Source: Siniperca chuatsi (Eukaryota > Chordata > Actinopteri > Centrarchiformes > Sinipercidae). Taken from it: a DNA stretch of 64,000 nucleotides. This document shows, in pieces, positions 51,924 to 63,490 of this stretch. A program made the translations under genes and the position numbers. Position 1 is the stretch's first letter, and every line of letters begins with the position of its first letter. The DNA lies in contig NC_058057.1 in NCBI RefSeq assembly GCF_020085105.1, forward strand, positions 28,017,042 through 28,081,041. Reading direction: 5' to 3'. The notes beneath the pieces were generated by a model that saw nothing but the letters and a program-made list of their open reading frames with translations, did no database searches and was not told the DNA's origin.

Positions 51924-53657
51924 ATGTTGCATCTCAGAAATGTATTTATAACCACAGCCACCACTGGAGCTCTTGAAAAGAGCAGCGAGCTGCAGACAAA
52001 CTCCAGCAGGACGTCAGTATTCACCTCTGCTGGTTATTCATGTAAAACTATCTGATGTTTGGTGTCTTCAGTTACTATAAAACACAAAGTTGGTAGTTGA
52101 TAAAGAAAAGAAAAAGTCAATCAATGCAATTAAGAACAGTCATATACTGTAAATCATTTTGTCTTGTATGAATGATTTACTAAGTCACAGTCCTGACTAC
52201 ATTATCTGTGTTTACAGTACTACAGTATGTACTGTAATAATGTGATATTTCAAATACCGGCTTTTGTGTAAATTGCGCATTTATTCTTGTTGTTTGTATA
52301 ATCTTTAAAGAAATGAACACTGGAGACTCTGTGGAAAGAATTAATTAATTAGTAGTTACTAAGTAATGACTTGCAATTTAAACTCCTCCCCCTTCATCCT
52401 TCTCTAATCAAGTTCTATGATGTCATGTCATCACACTGCCCTACAGCCTCGGCAGGTTGAGGTCAGGGACACAAATCTGAAATTCATACTCAGCCCTTTA
52501 TCAGATCCTATTCCTCCAGTGTGTCCGAGCGGGTGATTGCCTGATCAGGAGATGATGACGCGGCGTGGACGCCTCCCAGACAGGGAGTGTGAACGTGTCA
52601 CATATTACATCCTCTCAGCAGCGATGAGATCTGACACACGAGGGCTGAGTCTTCACAGGCTGCATGCAAATGAAGAACGTCTCAAATTACCTCATGCATG
52701 GAGAGACACAATCAATAATTATCAACTGGCTCATTCACAGGTGACACCTGCTCTGCATACTGATGCTGATCCGCAGAGAGCAGCTTCACAGCATGTTCAC
52801 CTGCTGACAGAGTGTTTAAATTTCAGGTGACAACATGCGGGTTAGTGAGAAAATGTTCAAAATATTTTTTTTACTAAACTGACTAAATTTGTTTATTAAA
52901 TGTTAAACATTTAAATTCAGCATAAATGTTGAGTGTACATTTGTTCCTGTTTTTCATTAACATACTGTAAATTCTCAAATATTGGCTGGGGCCTTTAATT
53001 ACCTCAATGGCAGAGGGTACCAGGCTTTAATTTGAAGCAGGCTTATATTAGAGACAGACCTTTGTTTCTAATTTACTCTGTTTGATAAGTATATTTACTC
53101 ATATTTTAGTATGAAGCCTCCTTTTTTCTGATCTGCTCCTGTTTGCCCTATTACATGTTTGTTACTGCAATATGCTGTTAATACAAGCTCAACACTTCCT
53201 GTATCTGTTTCTAATTAAAAGCCCTCTACCGTTTCAGTGGACAGAATGCCTTAATTTCCTAAAAAGACTTTTATTGTGAAACATTTGCAGAAACGTGTTG
53301 TGGAAAATTCAGTAACTTCTTCTCATACAGTGCTCCAACGCTATCGCCATCTTGTGGCACTTGTAAGTTACTACAACATACAGTTTGACTGAGACATTAA
53401 CACATATACACCTGCAGTGACTGAAATAGGACAATATAACTTTAGAAGAGTAATCCAGATCAATAAGTGTTGAAAATAACATGATTATATCGTTGAATTT
53501 ATTAAATTAAAGAGATGGAATAGTCCATGTTTGGGACCAGCCTTTATTAGTTTGTGTTGACCACGGCCCCGGCCATTATTTGAGACTCAGCTTTTATTTG
53601 AGGAAATACGGTAAAATATTGTCTTGACTTGGGGGCATATTCTGCTTTTCTACTTAA
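51031..53657. other. Gene-free stretch
   Basis: No supported gene. It contains a GT microsatellite at 51882-51921. The unique sequence at about 52500-52760 (gcgggtgattgcctgatcagg ... caggtgacacctgctctg) could be a conserved noncoding element; the 97-codon frame there has no family match I know. Confidence 0.4.
51882..51921. repeat. (GT)n microsatellite
   Basis: About 20 GT units. Confidence 0.93.
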
Positions 53658-54367
53658 TGCTTAAAGAGGTACTTTCACATATTTTATTTGGCATTCTTAC
53701 CAAATTTACACAGACAGAGTCGACCGTTTGGGACTAATTTATGTGATGACATTTATATTAAAAAAAAGTGTTAATGTCTTCTAATCAGATGTGGGAGGCC
53801 CACCACCCCTGCCTTTGAGTGGGAGTCTGTGAAACAGCACTCATTTTCAAATATATGCAGATCGGGATGCATCATTCACAAGCATTTATGCTACTTTTTG
53901 CTAACCCTCTACTAAGTATTTTTCAATTTTGGCTTAATGTTTCTGACATGTGCTTTTGACGGCTGTGGAAGCACCACCGGACTGCATTGTTTCCCGTGAT
54001 GACAAACAGCAGGGCTACGGCTATGTACTGACACTCCCCCACAGACAGCCTCTCAGCCTCTCTGAGCCGCTAACGTTAGCTCAGCTACAACACAGGTACC
54101 ACACAGAAACTTTTACAAAGGGCCATGAATGTGCTTCTGATGGTCAAAGCTCCAGCGGACTCTGTGTTTCCAGCGAGGACACGGAGAGTATGACAGCAGC
54201 CGCTCATTGCTGGTTAGCTGTCTGCCGCTCACTCTGGTCGGTGTCTCCTTACCTCCCGCAGCACACATGACACACCTGCAGTGTTTGTCTTGCAGTCCTC
54301 TGCTGCACTTTTTAAATATACGGGGAGGGAGGGAGCTAGCAGAATTTGAGGGTGAAGTTACACTTTA
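53658..54367. mobile_element. Putative non-autonomous DNA element
   Basis: Starts cttaaagaggtactttcac and ends gtgaagttacactttaaag, which pair as imperfect inverted repeats. The 106-codon frame inside (53950-54270) has no transposase motif. Classification is a guess from the ends. Confidence 0.4.
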
Positions 54368-56185
54368 AAGATCTTACGCTTCTGTGAGAGTCACAGCAAT
54401 AACAATATGCAGTAGTTCATATAACAAGCCTACAGTTTATCACATCTGATTAGTTACACTGTTTTCACCAGTTTTCCATGACATGGGATTATTATTGTGT
54501 AACAAGCTGATTATTCCAAATTATATTATAAATAAAATATTTATTATATCACATAGTTGGGTGAAAAGTTTTAATTTGTGTTGACAAATCAGTTTCCAGA
54601 CCAACAAAGTAAAAATCAGCAGGATTAGTGATCTTCTTAATCTGATATCTGTGATGGTGTCAGATCACATGACCTCCTTATAAATGTGGATGTGTGTTCC
54701 CAACAGACTGTGTGAACCAATCAGGACCATCCTGGTCTCTGGTGTATTAATTACTTCATGTTGATCACTGGCTGTAGATCAGTTTATTCTCCTTTGAATG
54801 TCCCTGTTCTGCTGCCTGCAGTCTGTGAGGGTCAATGTTATACAACAAACAGGCAGCATTTAACAAGCAGCAGCGTCTGGAAACATCCCTTTGGCTAATT
54901 TGTCTTCACTAATTACAGCTCGTTTTGGAATGATAATTAGTGTTTGCTGTTACTTGTAATCAGCTGATCTGAGAGGAAAACCTCCGTCTGCAGACTGAAA
55001 TCTGTTTAATTCAGACTGTAGGAGGACCGGAGAGATATGGATCCACCTGCTGCAGCTGATTAGCTTCCGACTGTCTGTGTGTCTGTCACTACACCTGCAG
55101 ACTTTCACAGAGACTGTTTCACATTCCTTCTTCTTTGTATAAGTTTAACTTTTACATCTTAACACGTCAGTTTTGACACTCGTTGCGCAGCTTCAGAGTC
55201 CTTTTAGTGGCCTCTACAGGAGATACGTCAGCTGTTAGATTCTTACCAGTAGGAGATGTTAACATATGGAATTTGTTCTGAGTGCGGAGCTACAGGAAAG
55301 TCCTAATTACAGTCTTGATCATGCTTTATTTAACTGGTATTAATTTGTTCTCCTCTGCTGTTTTTTTGTCATTTTGTGTGTTTTACTGATTAATGTTTCT
55401 GTCCTCTGTAGCGGTTTACTGTGAAAGAGAAAAACAGATAGACGTTTGCAGATGACTGATCATTTCTGTTCACGATGAACTTAAAGAAAAGCTTTTCCCT
55501 CCCAGCTGCACTCTTCCTACAGCGTACACCATGTTGTGTGGTGTAGATGTGAAGTGTGTTTGTGTGTGCAGCTCTGTCGGGGAGAAAAGTGCTGATGTGA
55601 GTCTGCTGGTTGGAGATCAGTGAGAATATCGACTGATGGTGTTTAATATTGTATGATGGCAGCCTTGGAGGTTGCATGTTAACTGTCTCTGTCAGTCTGT
55701 CTCTGTACTGTATTTAACTTTAATATTCACAGTAGGACACAGTGAAAAGTCTCTCCAGTATGTTAAAACAGTACTGTACTTCTCTACTGTAAGTCTCTTA
55801 ATATGCAGACGGGGGACAAATTAAAGGAAACACCTGAGAAAAAGAAACCATCAGCGTCCTCGGTGCAGCAGCGCTCCCTGAGCCGTTTGGTGACGACGGA
55901 AACGATGTGAATGAAATGCTGCGACCTTTACGGTCACCTGACCTCAGCCCAGTTTCACACCTGTGGAAGGTTTCGGCCCAGCGGGTCAGACAGCGCTCTG
56001 CAGCAGCGTCTCCATCAGACCAGATGATTTAATATAAACCTTCAGATCTGCGTGGGGACGTCTGTCTCTGCTGCTGTCTGTCCTTCAGCTGGTGTCTCTA
56101 CCTGCTGCACTCAGGTGTGTCTGATCTCAGAGAGACGAGCTGATTAATAAAGGCTGTGTATATAACTGAGGGAACATCTAGTGGA
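54368..56185. other. Gene-free stretch with possible enhancer-like block
   Basis: At about 54840-54990 there is a run rich in homeodomain-type TAATTA/ATTAG cores (gctaatttgtcttcactaatta, gataattagtgtttgctg). From about 55795 (ggggacaaattaaaggaaacacc) the sequence looks like a decayed DNA-transposon end. No coding evidence. Confidence 0.35.
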
Positions 56186-56589
56186 TGTCACGTTCAGTTC
56201 AAAAGAGGACCCAGATGCAGGACTCTAGGCAGGCAGGTGTAAGAACAAAAGATGAGTTTATTACTCACTTAAACAGCAACACAACTTAGAGCGGCTGAGA
56301 AGTCCAGGTGAGTGATCCAAAAAGACCAACACAAAAAATAATCCACACAGAGGCGCAGGAAAAACACAGGACTGCCGGTAACACGCTGAACCGACGGGGA
56401 CAATGACGATCTGACGCAGGACAAAGGAAGAACACCGACTAAATACACTCGGGTAGGGGAGACAACGAGAGACAGGTGACAACAACGAAAGCAATCAAAG
56501 ACAGGAAGCAAAACTACCAGAAACAAGAGGGAGGGAGAAAATGCAAAATAAAACAGGAAAGAACAGGAGAAAAACCCAAAACCATGACA
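56186..56589. repeat. Dispersed repeat with TGTCAYG ends
   Basis: Starts tgtcacgttcag and ends accatgaca, short inverted ends. The body (gacccagatgcagg, caaaagatgagtttatta, acaggtgacaacaac) matches in style a very common fish repeat. The overlapping 138-codon minus frame is a by-product. Confidence 0.65.
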
Positions 56590-57469
56590 GTGGAGGTGTC
56601 CACCCCCCAGCAGAGCTCCACAGACTTGGCAAGCAGCCCTGAAGCTGTTCTGGAGGCTGGTGGAGGCCGGACTCCACAGTAACACACGCCCATCTGTAGA
56701 TTATAACTGAAGGTTAGTTTAGCTAAAAAGCCATCTATAAACTAAGATGAAATTTATCTAGCTAGTGTTAAGTGTCCATTTTCCTCCACAGAAACATTAT
56801 AACAGCTATAAACTAGTAACATGAACAATTTATTATTCTAATTGTTGTTCGCTATACTTTCTTGTAACTCTGTTTCATTTTCTAATGAGGTCAAATGGGT
56901 CCAGATTCACTTTTGAATTGAGTGCACTGATTCTTTAACTGCATGTAACTGGAGAAACACAGTAGTACCGTAAATGAAACCAGTAATAATACCGTAAATA
57001 AAAAACACTGTAATAATACTGTGAACACACATTGACTGGCTTCGTCCATAGCAACGGTGGCTGATGGGTAATGAAGCCTTCCGCTATCCAAAACTGAGGA
57101 AAAAAGCTTTATTTCTCAGAATCGAAGGAGAATGAATTCAAACTGATGGCCATAACATTATCCTATCGTTTTGTTGAATTATCAAGGACATTTTTGTGTG
57201 TTTATGTGGAGAAATGTTGAAGATATCGTTAATCTTTAATACGAAAATCATGAAAATTTAACACATATTTCTTGCTAGAAACGTTATCAAAATGCATTTT
57301 GATGCAGAAACTATCTTAAAATATTGCACTTTACGTGACGTAGACGCAGGCCAATGGAAGAGAATAGGCCAAAAAACGTAGGCATCTCTCAATTTTAGAG
57401 CCATTATTGTGAAATGAATACATTTTGTGCTGTGGACCAACGTAGCTATTACACATTTAGATGTGAGAC
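56590..57469. other. Gene-free stretch
   Basis: AT-rich and stop-dense; nothing recognised. Confidence 0.5.
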
Positions 57470-58355
57470 TGGGTTGCCTTAAACCTTTGGTCCCATCCCG
57501 TGTGCTGTCTGTCCCCAGAGTTAAAGAGAAGTCAGCTGGCTGCAGGGCCTTCTCCTATCATTCCTCCTTCCTTTGGAAAAACCTCCCTGTTGATGTCTGA
57601 CTGTTGGGGCCTTTAAATCCCAACTTAAAACTCATCTTTTCGCCTTGACCTTAGTTAGCTGCTCATTTTTGATTACCTTGTACCTGTTATCCTTCGTCAA
57701 TCCGTCGGTCTCAGTCTCAATGGATCTATTAAGCAGAGTTTCTTCTACCGACGAGAATCCTGTAAACTTTCTGGAAAGCACTGCATCTCTCTCGCTCCCT
57801 CCCTAGTTTCTCCTCCTTCTCTGTTTTCACTCAGGCTTCTCAGTGCTGGACCATCAGCCGTCCTGGGATCTCTCTCCCGGCTGTCGCTGCCTCTCTCCAT
57901 ATGTTTTGGATCTGGATCTTCGTCTTCCGTGGGATTCAGCCTCATCGCGTCTCTCTCTCTTTGTGAATGGTGTGTTTAAGTTTTGCCTCGTGTGTTTGTG
58001 CAGTCTGTCCTCGTCCAGGTTCCAGGTCGGAGAGGAGGTCATGTGGCTCAGGTCTGTTGGCAACACCTGAAGTTGCTCAATGTCCTCCCAGATCCATATT
58101 CTTCATGTATGTTTACAATCTAATGATTAAATGATTTTGCCATGATTGCCCAAACTGTAATTTTACTACGTTGGTCTATTCTATACACACAACATCTATT
58201 TCCTGTCTGTCCGTCCTCGGAGAGGGATCTCTCCTCTGTTGCTCTTCCTGAGCTTTCTTTTAGGGGAGTTTTTCCTCATCTGAACTGAGGCTCTAAGGAC
58301 AGAGGGTGCTGTATGCTGTACAGGTTGTAAAGCCCCCTGAGGCAAATTTGTGATT
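57470..58355 (+). mobile_element. L2-type LINE 3' end
   Basis: Frames give LSVPRVKEKSAGCRAFSYHS, FLWKNLPVDV and LNPNLKLIFS, the ORF2 C-terminus, with a frameshift. The UTR contains gagagggatctctcctctgttgc, gggagtttttcctcatctg and tgtaaagccccctgaggcaaa, the standard L2 tail. Inactive. Confidence 0.88.
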
Positions 58356-59321
58356 TGTGGAAATACGCAACTGTTTGCTATCAAGTTCAACATTTCAATT
58401 TAAACAATGATGACAAACAAGTGGACAAAAAATCAGTTGGTACAGGATTAAAGACTCATAGCTTTAAAGTGTTTAACGTCACTTTTATTCTGTCTTTTAT
58501 TTCACTCATTCAAACCTTAAATTCTTATTTATCCTCCCATATTTAGTTTTCTCTGCTGCCAGTGTAACTTTGTATGAATGAAATGGCTGTTGTGCTGGAG
58601 GGAGAGCTGGACTAATGAGAATGCTTTGGGTCGAGCTGTGTGTGCGTCTGTTTGGGCCACACAGCGACTGTCAGTCAACTTGCTTGTATTTTGAAATCCT
58701 CCAGACAAGCAAACTAAGCTGCTGTCAGGTTTTCAGCCTCTGTCACTCTTTCTTCCTGCTCTCAAACTTGTTTTGCCTTCTCAGACTCCTCCGGTGGCCT
58801 TGACACTGCGCCCTCTTTGACCTCTGACCCCGCACCAGCGTGAACCAAACAGTAAAAACAAACAGAAATGTGATCTGGGTTCAGCAGGAGCGCGGTGGTG
58901 GTTTTCTGAAATGTAAAGATGCAGAGGGAGATGGACGGGTTCATTCTATAAGAAAACAGTTTGAAAAAATGTCAGTTGTTAAAGAACTTTCCAAAGTGTT
59001 CAATGCCACAAATTTGCATGTTGCACGAGATGCAAGGACTTTGCAAGCTGGTGGATACACTGAGATTGAGGGTTCGGATCCCGTATTGATCTATTGGTCT
59101 GTAAGTATTTTTCTTACATACTGCTAACTAAAATTTCATTTTTATGTTTTTCACCTCTCCAAATTTGATCACCTGGACTGCCGATTACAGAAGTGATGTT
59201 AATTACCTTGGCACTTGCTCTGCACAACATAGCACCTTACATAAAAAAATTCTACAGTTACAAATATTTGTTGAGTGCTGAAGATTTGATCGTGTTCATG
59301 TGACTTCTTTGGTAAATGTCT
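58356..59321. other. Unique flank of the tandem duplication
   Basis: No gene. From about 59030 it resembles an older copy of the unit's middle part: gattgagggttcggatcccgt is a degenerate B-box region, and tttttcttacatactgctaac recurs near 60080 and 62480. Confidence 0.45.
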
Positions 59322-59794
59322 GACCGATTGTGACAGAACTGACCTTCGACAGAACAAGGAACAGGTAAGTCCAGGTGACTCAAGCCAAGATTATGTGGCT
59401 GGATACATCATCTAAATTATATTTGTTTTGTCATTTTACTCCCTTGTTCGCTCATTCACACTGTCTACATAATAAACATGCAATAGTTTACTCTTCAGTG
59501 AGCGGTGATTTCCGATTACAGACACTTATAAATTATCTCAGTTTCGCGTCATCCCTGTCGCACAATGGTAATTTTCATTGCATGCCATGGACACTGGAAA
59601 AAGACAGCTAGCTTTTGTGGCCGGCTAACGCTAACATATTACAGGTTAAAAGAAAACAGTATACAGAGAGAAATATTTGTTGAGTATTGAAGATTTGTAA
59701 ATGTCTGTCCTGGATCGAAGCCTTAATTTCAGTAGATATAGCTGAAAGCACAAAGGTCTCTGCTTAAACTCTCACAACATAGCACATGTACATT

Positions 59795-59866
59795 TTCCCA
59801 CACCGGGAATTGAACCCAGGCCACCTGGGTGAAAACCAGGAATCCTAACCACTAGACCATATGGGC
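59795..59866 (-). tRNA. tRNA-Glu(UUC)-like gene, copy 1
   Basis: The minus strand folds as a 72-nt tRNA: D arm with tctagtggttag, anticodon stem CCTGG/CCAGG around TTTTCAC (anticodon TTC), T loop TTCAATT with stem CTGGG/CCCGG. It is nearly identical to vertebrate tRNA-Glu. The acceptor stem starts GCCCATA against TGTGGGA, giving one G-A mismatch at the first pair and one G-T. It may be functional or a young pseudogene. Confidence 0.75.
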
Positions 59867-59986
59867 CACCAATCTGTGATTATTGTGGGGTTTTTTGTTG
59901 TAAAGTAACAAGATATTTCCATGCCACATCAACTTTAATATGTTTGGGGGCATTTTATTTAATAACTCTCTGTGTGAGAGCTGATG

Positions 59987-60047
59987 TAGCTAATAAGCTC
60001 AGCTAATTAGGAAGCTGATGGCAACAGTGAGATTGTGGGTTCAAATC
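59987..60047 (+). ncRNA. tRNA-like sequence with A and B boxes
   Basis: TAGCTAATAAG (59987-59997) fits the Pol III A box TRGYNNANNNG. GTTCAAATC (60039-60047) fits the B box GWTCRANNC, 42 bases on. No full cloverleaf is evident, so it is most likely a tRNA-derived remnant. Repeated at 62387-62447. Confidence 0.4.
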
Positions 60048-60234
60048 CTGTACTGATCTGTTGATCTATTATTATTTTTCTTACATGCTCCTGACTAACT
60101 AAAATGTCCTTTTTATGTTTTTCATATCTCCAAATTTGACCACAAAGCAATGTTAATTATCTTGGCAATGCAAATATTTTCTTCATACTCTGTAAAAAAA
60201 AAAAAAGAAAAAGGAAGGAGCAGTTATACCATCC

Positions 60235-60307
60235 TTTCCCAGAACTGGAATCGAACCTAGCTCACTTGGGCAAAAATCCAGAGTCCCGACTACTACACTA
60301 CTTGGAA
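60235..60307 (-). tRNA. tRNA-like pseudogene
   Basis: The minus strand has an acceptor pair TTCCAAG/CTGGGAA (one mismatch), a perfect B box (GGTTCGATTCC) and tRNA length of 73. The anticodon loop reads TTTTTGC (possible TTT or TTG), but its stem pairs badly. It is a decayed tRNA, perhaps of the Glu/Gln group. The copy at 62631-62703 is essentially unchanged. Confidence 0.45.
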
Positions 60308-60522
60308 GAACAGGGAAGCGCGATCTTATTTAATTGTAAACTGTGCGATAAGCAGCTCAAGACAGCTCAACAACAGAACGATTAGAAACTAAAAAGTCAG
60401 AAAGTCTATCCATCCAAAGTTTTCTCTCTCAGGATTGATGAAGATTAATTTCTGCAGAGTCTTCCTACAGTCTGATCTTCTTTCTCTCTTTGGTTGTTTG
60501 CATTTCTCAGCGCTGAAGACGG

Positions 60523-60588
60523 CCCAGTGGACAAGGCCTTCGACCGGCAACGTTCCGACATGGGATCAAACCTCGGCTCGAGGTACGA

Positions 60589-60592
<4 letters not shown>
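60523..60592 (+). ncRNA. tRNA-Arg-like remnant
   Basis: ggcccagtggacaaggcc resembles the D-arm side of tRNA-Arg (cccagtggcctaatgga-taaggc) and gggatcaaacc matches the B box GATCAAACC. The anticodon arm is not recognisable. A diverged relative lies at 60985-61045. The GT tract follows at 60597. Confidence 0.3.

Positions 60593-60596
<4 letters not shown>

Positions 60597-60621
<25 letters not shown>
60597..60621. repeat. (GT)n tract, copy 1
   Basis: About 12 GT units; the matching tract in copy 2 (62994-63055) has about 31. Confidence 0.95.
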
Positions 60622-60622
<1 letters not shown>

Positions 60623-61049
60623 GTGCTCAAAAACAATGTCAAACTAAACTCTAACACAAAACAAAATCAAAACCGTCCGAAATCACTTTGCGTACATTTC
60701 CCGTCGTGAATTTCCGCCGTTGTCCGACTGCAACGCAGCTGACCTTCGAGGGAACAAGTACCAGGTAAGCCCAGGTGAGTCGATCTAGCTGGCTTGATAA
60801 AAGCCAGCTGGTGAGACTGGCTACGATATTTTTTATTTATACCAAACAAAGTAGGTAAGAAAGAAACGTGTGGTTTGTGATGAATGTACAAGTAATTTCA
60901 AAACAAAAACAACTCTAAAATCCAGATTAATGAAGGCAGATTCCGTCTGATCTTCTTTCTCTCTGGTTGCTTGTCTTCATCAGGGCTGAAGATGGTCCAG
61001 TGGGGAAGGACACGGACCGGCGGCGTGGAGACGTGGGATTATACACCGG

Positions 61050-61584
61050 CTAAAGGCTCATTTATGCTCAGCGTTAGATACGGATACGGGTGGAGCCTTC
61101 TGTCCGTACTCTGCGTTCACTTCGTCCGTATTTGTGCACGCCGGAAAGCTTACGGATACGGACGAAAGCGGAGCAGTACCACGGAAATCGTGGGGCGGCG
61201 TAGCCAATAGTTCAAGCCAGACATGACCATAGGACACACGAAGAAAGAAATAAAAAAACATGGAGGAACTTTTTGAGAAGAGGTTAGGAGAGTATTAGGA
61301 AAGGAATTCTCCATCCACATGTTGCGATGTATTTAATGGCCTCACAGACCACCACCGCCCACAACGCTGCCTCCGTTTTGCTTCTTTCTTAAGACGTACA
61401 TTACGACCTCCTCTACCGTCGCCATGTTCGTTGTTGTCTGAAGCTCTTGCCTCTTAGTGGATGTATTGCTTAACATCCATGCCAAAGTAAAGGAGGCATG
61501 GAGGTATGCGGGCAGTGACGGTTACGTTGTTTGAAATGGACATATCTATTTTCGAAGATAAAGGGAGCATCAGTGAGGCTTTAG
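61050..61584 (-). mobile_element. Harbinger-like MITE, copy 1 (535 bp)
   Basis: Left end ctaaaggctcatttatgctc and right end gagcatcagtgaggctttag are inverted repeats (17 of 20). The minus strand encodes MATVEEVVMYVLRKKQ then RWWSVRPLNTSQHVDGEF in the intact form seen in copy 2, which recalls the RRWWVRP motif before the nuclease domain of PIF/Harbinger proteins. It sits inside the older repeat, which resumes at aacccgaggtacatgac. Confidence 0.55.
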
Positions 61585-62197
61585 ACAACCCGAGGTACAT
61601 GACAAAAGTGTGTGTGTGTGTGTGTGTGTTCATGTTCAAAACAAGACAAAAACTACAAACAAAACTCAAAAACCGACTGAAATCCCTTTGCGTACATTTC
61701 CCGTCGTGAATTTCTGCTATTCACCGATTGTGACAGAACTGACCTTCGACAGAACAGGGAACAGGTAAGTCCAGGTGACTCAAGCCAAGATTATGTGGCT
61801 GGATACATCATCTAAATTATATTTGTTTTGTCATTTTACTCCCTTGTTCGCTCATTCACACTGTCTACATAATAAACATGCAATAGTTTACTCTTCAGTG
61901 AGCGGTGATTTCCGATTACAGACACGTATAAATTATCTCAGTTTCGCGTCATCCCTGTCGCACAATGGTAATTTTCATTACATGCCATGGACACTGGAAA
62001 AAGACAGCTAGCTTTTGTGGCCGGCTAACGCTAACATATTACAGGTTAAAAGAAAACAGTGTACAGATAGAAATATTTGTTGAGTATTGAAGATTTGTAA
62101 ATGTCCGTCCTGGATCGAAGCCTTAATTTCAGTAGATATAGCTGAAAGCACAAAGGTCTCTGCTTAAACTCTGCGCAACATAGCACATGTACATTTT

Positions 62198-62268
62198 TTC
62201 CCACACGGGAATTGAACCCAGGCCACCTGGGTGAAAACCAGGAATCCTAACCACTAGACCCTATGGGA
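62198..62268 (-). tRNA. tRNA-Glu(UUC)-like pseudogene, copy 2
   Basis: Same as 59795-59866 but the acceptor is the canonical TCCCATA, so its first pair is restored. One base is missing from the T stem (cccgtgtggga for cccggtgtggga) and the D arm start has a change (ggGTCTAG). The broken T stem makes it the likelier pseudogene of the pair. Confidence 0.65.
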
Positions 62269-62386
62269 CACCAATCTGTGATTATTGTGGGGTTTTTGTT
62301 GTAAAGTAACAAGATATTTCCATGCCACATCAACTTTAATATGTTTGGGGCATTTTATTTAATAACTCTCTGTGTGAGAGCTGATG

Positions 62387-62447
62387 TAGCTAATAAGCTC
62401 AGCTAATTAGGAAGCTGATGGCAACAGTGAGATTGTGGGTTCAAATC
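62387..62447 (+). ncRNA. tRNA-like sequence with A and B boxes, copy 2
   Basis: Same boxes and spacing as at 59987-60047. Confidence 0.4.
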
Positions 62448-62576
62448 CTGTACTGATCTGTTGATCTATTATTATTTTTCTTACATGCTCCTGACTAACT
62501 AAAATGTCCATATCATAAAAATTGACCACAAAGCAATGTTAATTATCTTGGCAATGCAAATATTTTCTTCATACTC

Positions 62577-62607
<31 letters not shown>

Positions 62608-62630
62608 TGGAAGGAGCAGTTATACCATCC

Positions 62631-62703
62631 TTTCCCAGAACTGGAATCGAACCTAGCTCACTTGGGCAAAAATCCAGAGTCCCGACTACTACACTACTTG
62701 GAA
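62631..62703 (-). tRNA. tRNA-like pseudogene, copy 2
   Basis: Duplicate of 60235-60307 with the same anticodon-stem defects. Confidence 0.45.
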
Positions 62704-62983
62704 GAACAGGGACGCGCGATCTTATTTAATTGTAAACTGTGCGATAAGCAGCTCAAGACAGCTCAACAACAGAACGATTAGAAACTAAAAAGTCAGAAAG
62801 TCTATCCATCCAAAGTTTTCTCTCTCAGGATTGATGAAGATTAATTTCTGCAGAGTCTTCCTACAGTCTGATCTTCTTTCTCTCTTTGGTTGTTTGCGTT
62901 TCTCAGCGCTGAAGACGGCCCAGTGGACAAGGCCTTCGACCGGCAACGTTCCGACATGGGATCAAACCTCGGCTCGAGGTACG

Positions 62984-62993
<10 letters not shown>

Positions 62994-63055
<62 letters not shown>
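62994..63055. repeat. (GT)n tract, copy 2
   Basis: About 31 GT units, two to three times the tract in copy 1. Confidence 0.95.
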
Positions 63056-63057
<2 letters not shown>

Positions 63058-63490
63058 TGCTCAAAAACAATGTCAAACTAAACTCTAACACAAAATCAAA
63101 ACCGTCCGAAATCACTTTGCGTACATTTCCCGTCGTGAATTTCCGCCGTTGTCCGACTGCAACGCAGCTGACCTTCGAGGGAACAAGTACCAGGTAAGCC
63201 CAGGTGAGTCGATCTAGCTGGCTTGATAAAAGCCAGCTGGTGAGACAGCTTTTTGAGTCTGGCTACGATATTTTTTATTTATACCAAACAAAGTAGGTAA
63301 GAAAGAAATGTGTGGTTTGTGATGAATGTACAAGTAATTTCAAAACAAAAACAACTCTGAAATCCAGATTAATGAAGGCAGATTCCGTCTGATCTTCTTT
63401 CTCTCTGGTTGCTTGTCTTCATCAGGGCTGAAGATGGTCCAGTGGGGAAGGACACGGACCGGCGGCGTGAGACGTGGGATTATACACCGG

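Larger units (their letters stand above)
59322..61721 (+). repeat. Tandem duplication unit, copy 1 (2400 bp)
   Basis: Homology with copy 2 begins at accgattgtgacagaactgacc (59323 and 61723), an offset of exactly 2400. Whole blocks match almost base for base (for example 59375-59640 against 61775-62040). The unit holds a tRNA-Glu sequence, further tRNA-like sequences, a GT tract and a TIR element. It is itself built from an older duplication: 60430-60790 resembles 60920-61040 plus 61585-61770. Confidence 0.95.

Noticed and set aside
53950-54270. 106-codon plus-strand frame
   Set aside because: It sits inside a putative TIR element and shows no known protein motif; no splice sites bound it.
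56269-56685. 138-codon minus-strand frame rich in Leu, Val and Phe that looks membrane-like
   Set aside because: It overlaps a dispersed repeat with TGTCAYG ends and the hydrophobicity follows from base composition.
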